A stretch of 47,537 nt of DNA from Streptomyces sp. CNH099 (GTDB taxonomy: Bacteria > Actinomycetota > Actinomycetes > Streptomycetales > Streptomycetaceae). The notes below the pieces were generated by a model. It searched no databases. It was not told the DNA's origin and worked only from the letters and a program-made list of their open reading frames with translations. The position numbers were made by a program, and so were the translations under genes. The stretch covers positions 1 to 47,537 of the forward strand of contig AZWL01000034.1 of NCBI GenBank assembly GCA_000514715.1, read 5' to 3'. Below, in pieces: positions 22,663 through 31,195 of this stretch; positions within the stretch are counted from its first letter, which is position 1; each line of letters starts with the position of its first letter.

Positions 22663-23679
22663 GTGCCCAAGCTGTCAGTCATCGTGCCCTTTCACAACGT
22701 GCAGGACTTCGCCCAGGACACTCTGCGCAGTCTGGCCCGCAACGCCAGACCCGACCGCGAGTTCATCCTGGTCGACGACTGCTCGACGGACGCCACCCCG
22801 CAGATCGTCGACCGGGCGGCGCGTACGCTGCCCGGCGCGCGCGTGATCCGGCACGACACCAACCAGGGCATCGCCCGCGCCCGCAACAGCGGCATCGACG
22901 CCGCCCGCGGCGACTACCTGACGTTCCTCGACGGCGACGACTGGTACGCGCCCGGCTACCTGGACGACCTCGTCGCCGCCATGGACCGCTACGGCACCGA
23001 CTTCGTCCGCACCGACCACGTCCAGTCCAACGGCCGCGACCGCGTCGTACGCCGCGCCCCCGCCCGCCGCCGCGACACGATACTCAAGGCCCGCGAGGGC
23101 ATCGGTCAGGCCAATCTCGAAACGATGGTCGACTACCCCTTCGTCTGGGCCGGCATATACCACCGCCGCCTGTTCCAGGACGGCGCCCGGCGCTTCGCCG
23201 ACGACCTGCGCACCGCCGAGGACCGGCTGTGGACGTGGACGCTGCACCTGACCGCGGAGACCTTCGCCGTCACCGGCCTGCTCGGCGTCTTCTACCGGCG
23301 CGGCGTGAAGACCTCGCTGACACAGATCAGCGACGACCGCCAGCTCGACTTCATCCCCGCGCACGACGCGATGCTCCGGGCCGTCACCGACCACCCCGAG
23401 GCCGACCGCTTCCTCCCCAAGGCCGTACGCACCTACTGCGCGCTCATCGCCTTCCACCGCGGCAACTCCGACCGGCTGGAGCCCGGCCTCGCCCGGCGCC
23501 TGGAGCGCGCCTCCGCCGAGGCGCTGCGCCGTATGCCGCAGGACGTGCTGGAGGAGACGCTGCGCGGCATGGACGACCAGCGCGGCCGGATGCTGCGGCA
23601 GCTGCGCGCGTCGGGACGGGGGAAGCCGGCCGGGCCGGCAAGGCAGGACAGCACGGGTAAGCGGGAAAGGGTCGCCTGA
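22663..23679 (+). CDS. Family 2 glycosyltransferase (GT-A fold)
   Basis: 338 residues. KLSVIVPFHNVQDFAQDTL and EFILVDDCSTDATPQIVD are the nucleotide-sugar-binding start of GT2 enzymes; GIARARNSGIDAARGDYLTFLDGDDWY carries the DxD motif as DGDD (about 87-90). The C-terminal 130 residues are helical. No membrane segment. It probably builds a cell-surface polymer together with the next gene, which begins 4 nt after its stop. The GTG start has a -10 box at 6 nt and no ribosome binding site. Confidence 0.92.
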   Translation: MPKLSVIVPFHNVQDFAQDTLRSLARNARPDREFILVDDCSTDATPQIVDRAARTLPGARVIRHDTNQGIARARNSGIDAARGDYLTFLDGDDWYAPGYLDDLVAAMDRYGTDFVRTDHVQSNGRDRVVRRAPARRRDTILKAREGIGQANLETMVDYPFVWAGIYHRRLFQDGARRFADDLRTAEDRLWTWTLHLTAETFAVTGLLGVFYRRGVKTSLTQISDDRQLDFIPAHDAMLRAVTDHPEADRFLPKAVRTYCALIAFHRGNSDRLEPGLARRLERASAEALRRMPQDVLEETLRGMDDQRGRMLRQLRASGRGKPAGPARQDSTGKRERVA

Positions 23680-23682
23680 GTC

Positions 23683-25047
23683 GTGCACGAGCACCGCACC
23701 CAGATCTTCGAGGTCTCCACGCTGTACGGGGCGGCGACGCTCGCCGCCGCGCTGGACGCCGGGCAGTTCGGACCGCGGACCGGGGCACGGCGCATCCTGC
23801 TCGTCGCCAACAACGCGGCCGTGCCCGAGACCGCGACCCAGCTGCCGGAGATGCACGGCTGGAGCCCGGTCGCCGCCCGCTTCGACGAAGTGCTGGACTA
23901 CAACCACGAGTTCCGCCCGCACCACCCCGCCGCCTGGCACCCCAGGGGCCCCGACGTGCCGCTGCTGCAGCGGCTGCTGCGCGGCGCCTGGGACCTCGGC
24001 GACGGGCCGTTGGACCTGGTGGTCGAGTCGGTGACCGCGCCGCCCGCCAAGGCGCTCGTCGCGATCTTCGCCGACGCCGACGTGCACGTGTACGCGGACG
24101 GGCTGATGAGCTACGGCCCGACCCGCGAGCGGCTGCCGCAGCACGTGGCCTGCCGGGTGCAGCGGCTGCTGCACCTGGACCTGGTGCCGGGCCTGACGCC
24201 GCTGCTGCTCACCGAGTACGGGGTGCCGGCCGAGGTGGTGCCGAACGAGGCGTTCCGCGCGGTGCTGGACGAGGTGTCCGCCGCCGCGCCCGGGCTGCCC
24301 GCGGGGGCGGCCGGCGGCGGGCGCGAGGGCCAACGCGCACACGACGGCGACGGCGCGCCGACCGCCGTGCTCCTCGGCCAGTACCTCGCCGCGCTCAACA
24401 TCCTCACCCAGGCCGAAGAAGAGGCCCTGCACGAGCGGATGCTGCGCGGCGCCGCCGCCGCCGGCCACACCTCGGTCCTCTTCAAGCCGCACCCCACGGC
24501 CCCCGCCCGCTACTCCACGGTGCTGCAGAAGGCCGCCGCGGACGCGGGCGTCGCGCTGACGGTGCAGGAGGAGCCGATGCTCGCCGAGGCGCTGTACGGC
24601 ACGCTGCGCCCGCGGCTCGTCGTCGGCTGCTTCTCCACGGCGATGCTCACCGCCGCCACCTGCTACGGCATCCCCGTCGCCCGGGTCGGCACCGAGAGGC
24701 TGCTGGAGCGGCTCACCCCGTACCAGAACAGCAACCGGATCCCCGTCACCATCGTGGACTCGATCGTGCCGGAGCTGGGCGGCACCCCCGCCGTGAGCAG
24801 CCCGGCGCGGGACACCGCCCAGCTCGCCGGGCTGCTCACGGCGGTGGGGTACTGCATGCAGGCCGACAACCACGCGCGGCTGCGCGCACCCGCGCAGGAG
24901 TGGCTGGCGGTGCACCTGGACGCCGGCACGCGCCGGTACTTCAAGCGCAAACGGCTGACCGCGCTGGGGCTGCCCGGCGGCAACCTCGGCCGGGTGCCGA
25001 ACGCCCGCAGGGCGCTGGGGAAGGTGCGCAGGGCGCTGACGAAGTAG
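23683..25047 (+). CDS. Polysialyltransferase-like (POLYST) glycosyltransferase
   Basis: 454 residues from GTG 23683. TQIFEVSTLYGAATLAAALDAG is the usual opening of the bacterial alpha-2,8-polysialyltransferase-like family; HVYADGLMSYGPTRERLP contains the acidic acceptor region and LFKPHPTAPARYS the KPHP nucleotide-binding motif. The C-terminal tail is very basic (YFKRKRLTALG, ARRALGKVRRALTK), suited to membrane contact. Homologues in Streptomyces sit beside GT2 genes in surface-glycan loci; whether sialic acid or another acid sugar such as Kdn is transferred is unknown. Confidence 0.85.
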   Translation: MHEHRTQIFEVSTLYGAATLAAALDAGQFGPRTGARRILLVANNAAVPETATQLPEMHGWSPVAARFDEVLDYNHEFRPHHPAAWHPRGPDVPLLQRLLRGAWDLGDGPLDLVVESVTAPPAKALVAIFADADVHVYADGLMSYGPTRERLPQHVACRVQRLLHLDLVPGLTPLLLTEYGVPAEVVPNEAFRAVLDEVSAAAPGLPAGAAGGGREGQRAHDGDGAPTAVLLGQYLAALNILTQAEEEALHERMLRGAAAAGHTSVLFKPHPTAPARYSTVLQKAAADAGVALTVQEEPMLAEALYGTLRPRLVVGCFSTAMLTAATCYGIPVARVGTERLLERLTPYQNSNRIPVTIVDSIVPELGGTPAVSSPARDTAQLAGLLTAVGYCMQADNHARLRAPAQEWLAVHLDAGTRRYFKRKRLTALGLPGGNLGRVPNARRALGKVRRALTK

Positions 25048-25133
25048 CGGGGGCGGTACGCGGTACGGGCACGCCGGTACGGGCACGCCGGTACGGGGCC
25101 GGCCCCGCCGGGGCCCGCGGCGTACCGCGCCGG
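25048..25133. terminator. Repeat and hairpin region between convergent genes
   Basis: Near-identical copies of GGTACGGGCACGCC lie in tandem, then the hairpin-forming GGGGCCGGCCCCGCCGGGGCC. This should end transcripts from both sides. No gene. Confidence 0.45.
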
Positions 25134-26246
25134 CTACCCCAGCACCCGCCGCAGGCCCAGCCGTTGCCACAGCAGCGCCGCGCCGAACGACAGCACCACG
25201 CTCGCCGCCCAGATCCCCGCTGTCAGCACCGCCGCCTCCGCGCCGCCCAGATCCGCCGACACCACCGGCTCGGCCAGCGTCTGTATCACCATCAGGTGCA
25301 CCAGGTACGCCCCGAACGCCGCCCCCGCGGCCCGCTGCACGCGCGGGCGCCACCGCTCCGGTACCCGCACCCGGGTCAGCGCCAGCAGCACCGCGCCGGT
25401 GAACACCGCGACCAGCACGTGGGCGTTGGGGATCACGTAGCTCACCTGCGTCTGGTAGACCAGCACGCCCAGCATCGCCGCCGCCGCCACGCCCAGCCAC
25501 AGCGCCCGGAAGCCCCGCCCGCCGCGCGGGTCCAGCGAGAACAGCAAGGCGCCCCCGGCCGCGTACACGAGCGCGTAGACGCCGAAGCCCCAGCCGAACG
25601 ACGGCGTCCCCCAGCCCGTCGCCCGCCCCGCGTCGGCCAGCAGGCCGGGGCCGAGCGCGAAGCCGAGGAGCACCGCGCCGAGCCACCACGGCCGCCGGCC
25701 CGCGCGCAGCAGGACGACGAAGCCGAGGAGGAGGACGACGGGCACGTAGGCGTACAGGTACCAGAGGTGGTAGGCGGGGCGTACGGTCGCGAACGCGGCG
25801 TCCACGGCCAGGTCCCGCAGGGGATCCTCGTTCGTCTCCCGCAGCCGCCCCCACAGCAGGTAGACGGCTGTCCAGACGCCCATGGGGACGACGATGCGCA
25901 CCATGCGCCGCGCGAGCCGCCGCCCGTCGCGCGGCGGCGCGCCGGCGAGGACGGCCCAGCCGGCGATCGCGAAGTACATGGGGACGGCGAACCGGCTGAC
26001 CGCGTCGGCGGTCATCCCCGCCCAGTACGCGGCGGCGCCGCCCGCCTCCTGCCGGCCCACGGCGCTGATGAACTCCGAGCCGGTGTGCCCCAGGATGACG
26101 CCGCAGGCGCACAACAGCCGGATGAGGTCCACGTCGTAGCGGTGGCCGGGCCGCCGGGACGGCGCCGCGGGGACGTGTGAGCCGGCGCGCTGCGGCGGGG
26201 AGGCGGAGGCGGCTGCCGGCTGCGTCGGCACGTCGGATACGGTCAC
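25134..26246 (-). CDS. Membrane acyltransferase (acyltransferase 3 / OafA-like)
   Basis: 370 residues with about ten hydrophobic segments after a 35-residue cytoplasmic N-terminus. The family start RYDVDLIRLLCACGVILGH is clear, with the active-site His in GHTGSEF; AVPMYFAIAGWAVLAGAPP and PAYHLWYLYAYVPVVLLL are further conserved parts. Such proteins put acetyl or other acyl groups on surface glycans, which fits the two glycosyltransferase genes that converge on it. The start GTG 26244-26246 has AAGG at 8 nt. It is divergent from the lipoprotein gene. Confidence 0.9.
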   Translation of the reverse strand: MTVSDVPTQPAAASASPPQRAGSHVPAAPSRRPGHRYDVDLIRLLCACGVILGHTGSEFISAVGRQEAGGAAAYWAGMTADAVSRFAVPMYFAIAGWAVLAGAPPRDGRRLARRMVRIVVPMGVWTAVYLLWGRLRETNEDPLRDLAVDAAFATVRPAYHLWYLYAYVPVVLLLGFVVLLRAGRRPWWLGAVLLGFALGPGLLADAGRATGWGTPSFGWGFGVYALVYAAGGALLFSLDPRGGRGFRALWLGVAAAAMLGVLVYQTQVSYVIPNAHVLVAVFTGAVLLALTRVRVPERWRPRVQRAAGAAFGAYLVHLMVIQTLAEPVVSADLGGAEAAVLTAGIWAASVVLSFGAALLWQRLGLRRVLG

Positions 26247-26347
26247 TGCCGAACCTTCTTGTGCCGCGGTGTACGGAACATGAATGACGGCCGAACAGAC
26301 AAGTCACGCCTGAGCAGTGGTGGCGCCGGGCGTCCCTTGCATAAGAT

Positions 26348-26363
26348 CGTGATCCGTATCACG
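26348..26363. promoter_or_regulatory. Inverted repeat CGTGAT-CCGT-ATCACG
   Basis: A perfect 6+4+6 dyad in the 158-bp gap between the divergent acyltransferase and lipoprotein genes, 42-57 bp before the lipoprotein start. TTGCAT at 26337-26342 could be the -35 box. Possible operator, no regulator known. Confidence 0.4.
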
Positions 26364-26404
26364 AAGTGGCACGCCGCCGCAGGAAAGCCGCCCAGGAGGC
26401 CGCC

Positions 26405-27058
26405 ATGCGCAGGACCGCGCTCGCCGTAACCACCGCCGCGCTCATCGGGGCCGTGCCGCTGCTCACCTCGTGCGGCGGCGAGCCGCGCGCGGGAGCGGCG
26501 GCCGTGCTCGGCGACGACGAGCGCATCACCGTCTCGCAGCTGCAGAACCGGGTCGAGGAGGTGCGCGACGCGCAGAACGCCAGCGACCAGGCCGACGAGA
26601 TGATCGCCCAGAGCGGCGACCTGAGCGTGGACACGCTGAACTCCATGCTCCAGGGCCGGGTCATCGAGCAGGCCGCGGAGAACCACGACGTGACGGTCCG
26701 CCGCGGCGACGTGCAGCGCACGCGCCGGGCCGAGGCGGGCTCTGTGGGCGGCGAGAAGCAGCTCCAGGCGATGTACCTGCAGCAGTACAGCATCCCGCCC
26801 GAGGCGCTGAACGCGCACTACGAGCAGCAGCTGATGGTGCAGGGGGTCGTGGCCAAGCTGGGCATCGACACGCAGACGCAGGAGGGCCAGGCGCGGCTCG
26901 GGCAGGTGCTCATCGAGGCGTCGGAGGACCTGGGCATCGACGTCAGCCCGCGGTACGGCAAGTGGGACAACGAGCAGGTGCGGCTGGCGCAGTCCGACAC
27001 CCCGTGGATCAAGCAGGTCGGCGCCGACCCGGAGGGCGGCGTCGCGCCCCAGCAGTGA
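26405..27058 (+). CDS. SurA N-terminal domain-like lipoprotein
   Basis: 217 residues. A signal peptide with lipobox LLTSC (Cys near residue 23) predicts an extracytoplasmic lipoprotein. The mature part looks like the helical chaperone region of SurA/PrsA proteins: DERITVSQLQNRVEEVRDAQ, LNSMLQGRVIEQAAENHDVTV and IDVSPRYGKWDNEQVRL near the end. The peptidyl-prolyl isomerase domain is not present. ATG 26405 has AGGAGG at 5 nt. Next to mazG, an association I recall from other Streptomyces genomes. Probably helps fold or stabilise secreted proteins. Confidence 0.88.
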   Translation: MRRTALAVTTAALIGAVPLLTSCGGEPRAGAAAVLGDDERITVSQLQNRVEEVRDAQNASDQADEMIAQSGDLSVDTLNSMLQGRVIEQAAENHDVTVRRGDVQRTRRAEAGSVGGEKQLQAMYLQQYSIPPEALNAHYEQQLMVQGVVAKLGIDTQTQEGQARLGQVLIEASEDLGIDVSPRYGKWDNEQVRLAQSDTPWIKQVGADPEGGVAPQQ

Positions 27059-27138
27059 GCGGGCGGCGTGCCGCGTAGCAGGATCGTGCCGGGGCGGCCG
27101 GTACGGCGCTGTCGGCGGCGTCGGTTACGGTCGGGGAC

Positions 27139-28311
27139 GTGACCGGCCGCATCATCCTGTTGACCACCACCCACCGCATCGCCCCCGGGCTGCTGTCCTG
27201 GCCCGCGTGGGAGGCGCTGCGCGGCGCCGACCGGGTGCTGTGCGCCGACGCCGCGCACCCGCAGCTGCCGTATCTGCGCGATGCGGGCGTCCCCGTGGAG
27301 ACCGCCGAGCCCGAAGCGCGCGAGCTGGTCGACGCCTGCGCCGCGGGCGCCGACGTCGTCGTGGTCGCCGGGGCGGACGGCGAGCCGCGGCTGACCGACG
27401 ACCTGGCGCGGCTCGCGGGCTCGGGGCGGGTGGAGATGCCGTCGCTGGAGCTGCTGCCCGGCTCGTACGACGTCCCGGGGGCGCGGCTGGTCGACGTGGT
27501 GCAGGTGATGGACCGGATCCGGCGCGCCTGCCCCTGGAGCGGCGGGCAGACGAGCGAGGGGCTGGTGAAGTACGGCCTGGAGGAGGCGTACGAGCTGGTC
27601 GAGGCGATCGAGTCGGGGGACACGGACGCCGTCCGCGAGGAGCTGGGGGACGTGCTGCTGCAGGTCGTCTTCCACGCGCGGATCGCCGAGGAGGACCCGG
27701 ACGAGCCGTATTCGGTCGACGACGTCGCGGGCACCCTCGTGGAGAAGCTCGTCCGCCGCCACCCGCACGTCTTCGGCGACGCCGTCGCCGAGACCCCGGC
27801 GGACGTCAAGGCGCACTGGCTGCGCGAGAAGGCCGCGGAGAAGAGCCGTACGTCGGTCACCGAGGGCGTCCCGCTGGCGCAGCCGGCGCTGTCGCTGGTG
27901 GCGAAGCTGGCCGGCCGCGCCCGCACCGCGGGTGTCGACCTGCCGGCGGCGGTGCCCGGGGCGGCCGCGGGCGGCGCGGAACCGGTGGCGGACGGCACCA
28001 CGTCGCCGGCCCGGCGGGCAGACGGGGGCGGCGAGCCACGGGCCGCCGCTTCCGCTGCCGCACGGGGCGCCGGCGGTGCGGCGCCGCCCGCTCCGGCGGG
28101 CGAGGCCGCGGACGGGTTCGGCGCCGAGCTGCTCGCGGTGGCACTGCGGGCCGAGGCCGCGGGCGTCGACCCGGAGTCGGCGCTGCGGGCGGCGGCGCGT
28201 ACGTACCGCGAGACGATCCGCGCCGCGGAGGCGGCGAAGGCCGCGGCCGCGGGCACGCCCGGCGAGGACGGCGCCGCGGCCGGCGGCGGCCCCGCGGTCA
28301 CCGGGGGGTGA
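27139..28311 (+). CDS. mazG: Nucleoside triphosphate pyrophosphohydrolase MazG
   Basis: 390 residues; hydrolyses (d)NTPs to monophosphates and cleans the nucleotide pool. An N-terminal SAM-MT/tetrapyrrole-methylase-like segment (RIILLTTTHRIAPGLL) of about 115 residues precedes the MazG domain: RRACPWSGGQTSEGLVKY, GLEEAYELVEAIE (EExxE) and EELGDVLLQVVFHARIA (ExxD). An Ala/Gly-rich insert (about 275-310) separates it from the closing ELLAVALRAEAAGVDPESAL. The GTG start has TACGGT at 7 nt and looks leaderless. Its end overlaps the convergent P450 gene by 14 bp. Confidence 0.95.
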   Translation: MTGRIILLTTTHRIAPGLLSWPAWEALRGADRVLCADAAHPQLPYLRDAGVPVETAEPEARELVDACAAGADVVVVAGADGEPRLTDDLARLAGSGRVEMPSLELLPGSYDVPGARLVDVVQVMDRIRRACPWSGGQTSEGLVKYGLEEAYELVEAIESGDTDAVREELGDVLLQVVFHARIAEEDPDEPYSVDDVAGTLVEKLVRRHPHVFGDAVAETPADVKAHWLREKAAEKSRTSVTEGVPLAQPALSLVAKLAGRARTAGVDLPAAVPGAAAGGAEPVADGTTSPARRADGGGEPRAAASAAARGAGGAAPPAPAGEAADGFGAELLAVALRAEAAGVDPESALRAAARTYRETIRAAEAAKAAAAGTPGEDGAAAGGGPAVTGG

Positions 28312-29533
28312 ACTCCACCGGCAGCGTCCTGAGCCCCCGCATGATCAGCCCCCCGCGCCAGCGCAGCTCGCCCGGGTCCACGGCGAGGCGCAGATCCGGC
28401 AGCCGGGTCAGCAGCGTCGCCAGCGCCGTCTGCCCCTCCAGCCGGGCCAGCGGGGCGCCCAGGCAGTAGTGGATGCCGTGCCCGTAGCCCAGGTGCTTGT
28501 TGTCCCGGCGCGCCAGATCGAGGGTGCCGGGGCCGTCGAACCGGGCCGGGTCGCGGTCCGCCGCGGCGAGGACGACGAGGACCGGATCGCCCTCCGCGAC
28601 GGCGGTCCCGCCGATCTCCAGCGCCTCGGTCGCGTACCGCCACGTGGCCATCTCCACGGGCCCGTCGAACCGCAGCAGCTCCTCCACGCCCGTCTCCAGC
28701 AGCCGGTGCTCGCCGCGGGCGAGGGCGCCCTGCAGCGCGGCCCGCTGCCCGGGGTGGCGCAGCAGGGCGTGCGTGCCGTTGCCGATCAGGTTGATGGTGG
28801 TCTCGAAGCCCGCGAACAGCAGCACGAAGCACATCGCCACGACCTCCTCCTCGGTGAGCTGCTCACCGTGGTCGGAGGCGCGGATGAGGGCGGAGACCAG
28901 GTCGTCGCCGTCGCCCAGCCGCTTCCGGTGGATCAGCTGCGCGAGATAGCCGCGGATCTTCTTCACCGCGCGGGCGACGCCGCCGCGCGGCCCCGTGCCG
29001 TGGCGGATCATCATGCCCGCCCAGTCGCGCAGGTCGTCCTGGTCCTCGCGCGGGATGCCGAGCAGGTCGCAGATCGCGTAGATCGGCAGCGGGAACGCGA
29101 ACTCGTGGATGAGGTCGGCGCTGCCGCGGCCGGCGAACCCGTCGATCAGGTGGTCCGTCAACTCCTGCACCCGCGGGGCGAACGCGGCCACGCGCCGGGG
29201 CGTGAACGCCTTCGACACCAGGCGGCGCAGCCGCGTGTGGTCGGGCGGGTCGATGTTCAGCAGGTGGGTCATCAGGCCCGCGCTGCGCTCGCCCGGGATG
29301 CCGGTCTTGCTCTTTCCCCGGGCGTCGTCCGCGTGGTGCACCGGGTTCTTCGACAGCCGCGGGTCGGCGAGCGCCTGGCGGGCGTCGGCGTAGCGGGTCA
29401 CGAGCCACGCCTCGACGCCGCTGGGCAGGGTCGTCCTGCGTACGGGCGCGTGCTCGCGCAGCCAGGCGTACGCGGGATAGGGGTCGGTGGCGAACTCCTG
29501 GCCGAACAGCTCGGGGACGGGCGCGTCGGGCAC
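28298..29533 (-). CDS. Cytochrome P450
   Basis: 411 residues. Heme-thiolate monooxygenase: I-helix LLFAGFETTINLIGNG (A-G-x-E-T), the ExxR of the K-helix in VEELLRFDGPVEM, and the heme loop LGYGHGIHYCLGAPLARLEG with the ligand Cys. The closest classes are soluble CYP105/107-like actinobacterial enzymes; no ferredoxin gene is adjacent. The GTG start at 29531-29533 is 6 nt after TACGGT, a leaderless arrangement almost the same as that of mazG. Substrate unknown. Confidence 0.96.
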   Translation of the reverse strand: MPDAPVPELFGQEFATDPYPAYAWLREHAPVRRTTLPSGVEAWLVTRYADARQALADPRLSKNPVHHADDARGKSKTGIPGERSAGLMTHLLNIDPPDHTRLRRLVSKAFTPRRVAAFAPRVQELTDHLIDGFAGRGSADLIHEFAFPLPIYAICDLLGIPREDQDDLRDWAGMMIRHGTGPRGGVARAVKKIRGYLAQLIHRKRLGDGDDLVSALIRASDHGEQLTEEEVVAMCFVLLFAGFETTINLIGNGTHALLRHPGQRAALQGALARGEHRLLETGVEELLRFDGPVEMATWRYATEALEIGGTAVAEGDPVLVVLAAADRDPARFDGPGTLDLARRDNKHLGYGHGIHYCLGAPLARLEGQTALATLLTRLPDLRLAVDPGELRWRGGLIMRGLRTLPVEFTPR

Positions 29534-29608
29534 GCCCCGACCGTACCGGTGGGCGTCCGGCGGCCGGCCGGGGGCGTGGCATCGGGGTACGACCCGGTGC
29601 ACTTCGGG

Positions 29609-29648
29609 CGTTCTTCATCGTTCTCTGCCGTTCTCTGTCGTTCTCCGT
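29609..29648. repeat. Four tandem 10-bp repeats (CGTTCTcTGt)
   Basis: CGTTCTTCAT, CGTTCTCTGC, CGTTCTCTGT and CGTTCTCCGT follow one another without a gap, one per helical turn. They lie between the divergent P450 and Rpf-type genes, 76-115 bp upstream of the P450 start and 101-140 bp upstream of the Rpf start. The regularity suggests a protein-binding array. Confidence 0.65.
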
Positions 29649-29748
29649 GATCTGCGCGTGACTATCAGGCGATCAACTTGTGATCGGGGGTACTTCGGTA
29701 TTAAGTTCGGCCACTGGCTCGAACACTCAGGGAACGAAAGGCACTCGC

Positions 29749-30819
29749 ATGCGCTCGGGTAACGGACGCCACCGACGTCCCCGCCAGGCCCCCGCGTTCG
29801 TCGTCGCCGCCGGCGCGACCGGGGCGGGCATCGCCCTGCCGCTGCTGGGCGCGAGCGGCGCGAGTGCCGCCGACGCCGGTACGTGGGACCGGGTCGCCGA
29901 GTGCGAGAGCGGCGGGCTCTGGAGCGCCGACGAGGGCAACGGGTACTACGGCGGCCTGCAGTTGACCATGGCCATGTGGCAGGAGTACGGCGGCGAGGAG
30001 TTCGCCTCGCAGCCCGACTTCGCCAGCCGGGCGCAGCAGATCACCGTCGCCGAGCGGATCCTCGCCGGCATGGGCGCGGACAGGGCGTGGCCGGAGTGCG
30101 CGGACGACGCCGGGCTGGCGGCCGACCGCGACCGGCCGGAGGTCGACCCCGGCGCCGACCTGCCGCTGCCGCCCACGCTCGCCCCCGACCCCGGGGCCAC
30201 CGACGGCGCGGACGGCTCCCAGGACGCGGACCAGGACGACGACGAGGACCGGCGTGCGGACCGCGACGGCGGCGACGCCCGCGGCGGCGAGGAGCGCACC
30301 GGCAGCGGCGGCAACCACCGCGGCGCCCAGGACCCGGGCGAGCGCGACGGGGCGGCCGGCGAGGACTCCGAGCGCGCCGACGGCTCCGGCCGGCACCGCG
30401 CCCCGGACGCCTCCGCGAGCCCCACGCCCACCCCGTCCGACCCCTCCGACGATCTGTCCTCGTCCGACGCACCCGAGCCCCCGCGCGAGGCCGTCGAGAC
30501 CCCGGGCGCCTCCGGGGCGCCCGACGCGACGGAGGTGCCCGACCCGGGCCGGGAGTGGATCGCCCAGATCCCGGGCGACTCGGACGGCGACGGTGACCGC
30601 GGGTCCGGCAAGTCCGGCGGGTCCGGTGAGTCCGGCGGCGATGCCGGGGCGGGCGACGGCAGTTATACCGTCCGACCGGGTGACACCCTCTCGGATATCG
30701 CCACGGAGCATTCGCTGGAGGGCGGCTGGTCCGAGTTGTACGACGGCAACAAGAAGTCGCTCGGCACCGACCCCGACACCATCCAGCCTGGTCAGGAACT
30801 CGAATTGCGCGGTAACTGA
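29749..30819 (+). CDS. Secreted Rpf-type muralytic protein with LysM domain
   Basis: 356 residues. Signal peptide about 1-41 (ending GASGASAAD). The Rpf-like, lysozyme-fold domain follows: WDRVAECESGGLWSADEGNG with the catalytic Glu in AECESGG, then YYGGLQLTMAMWQEYGG and QQITVAERILAG. A linker of about 175 residues is unusually acidic and repetitive (for example QDADQDDDEDRRADRDGG). A C-terminal LysM (SYTVRPGDTLSDIATEHSL) should bind peptidoglycan. Expected to cut peptidoglycan during spore germination and growth. GAAAGG lies 7 nt before ATG 29749. Likely the RpfC-type partner of the next gene. Confidence 0.93.
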   Translation: MRSGNGRHRRPRQAPAFVVAAGATGAGIALPLLGASGASAADAGTWDRVAECESGGLWSADEGNGYYGGLQLTMAMWQEYGGEEFASQPDFASRAQQITVAERILAGMGADRAWPECADDAGLAADRDRPEVDPGADLPLPPTLAPDPGATDGADGSQDADQDDDEDRRADRDGGDARGGEERTGSGGNHRGAQDPGERDGAAGEDSERADGSGRHRAPDASASPTPTPSDPSDDLSSSDAPEPPREAVETPGASGAPDATEVPDPGREWIAQIPGDSDGDGDRGSGKSGGSGESGGDAGAGDGSYTVRPGDTLSDIATEHSLEGGWSELYDGNKKSLGTDPDTIQPGQELELRGN

Positions 30820-30855
30820 CCGGCGGCGGGTAAAGTGCGCACGGATTAGTCATAT

Positions 30856-30884
30856 TTGACGTAATCGGCTGACCGGGCTAGCTG
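30856..30884 (+). promoter_or_regulatory. Promoter TTGACG-N17-TAGCTG before the riboswitch
   Basis: The -35 and -10 boxes have normal spacing. Transcription would start near 30891, so the rpf mRNA would carry a 5' leader of about 300 nt that includes the ydaO-type element. Confidence 0.55.
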
Positions 30885-30954
30885 ACGGACGGAAAACCGG
30901 GCGCGGCACTTTCCAAGGTCTTTGAATCGCACACCCCTATGTGCTTACCGTCAC

Positions 30955-31175
30955 ATCGCTCGCCAACGCGAGCCCCGGTGATCGCCTCACGCCGAATCCT
31001 GTCGGCGTTCACCCGGGCCACCTGTGCATGAAGCACCGCTGACAGGAGCGGGGGACCCACGGTAAGCGCCGCTCCGGTCCAACGAGAAGGCGGACCGGAC
31101 GGCTTGGGGTCAAGCCGCACGCTCGACGTACGGCCGGGCACTCACAGCCCGCACCCGACAGCTCACCTCGCAGGC
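30955..31175 (+). ncRNA. ydaO-type cyclic di-AMP riboswitch
   Basis: The leader shows the conserved parts of this RNA: the hairpin CGCTCGCCAACGCGAGC, GCCGAATCCTGTCGGC, CAGGAGCGGGGGACCCA and TTGGGGTCAAGCCG, ending with the region CACCTCGCAGGCGTCGG some 20 nt before the start codon. From established work, ydaO RNAs bind c-di-AMP and turn off cell-wall genes, and Streptomyces rpfA is a known target. The gene immediately downstream is an Rpf protein. Confidence 0.88.
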
Positions 31176-31195
31176 GTCGGTGAGAAAAGAGCATC

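Noticed and set aside
22675..26307. A 1210-residue minus-strand open frame
   Set aside because: It overlaps the GT2, polysialyltransferase-like and acyltransferase genes, which have clear motifs; the frame is low complexity and has no domains.
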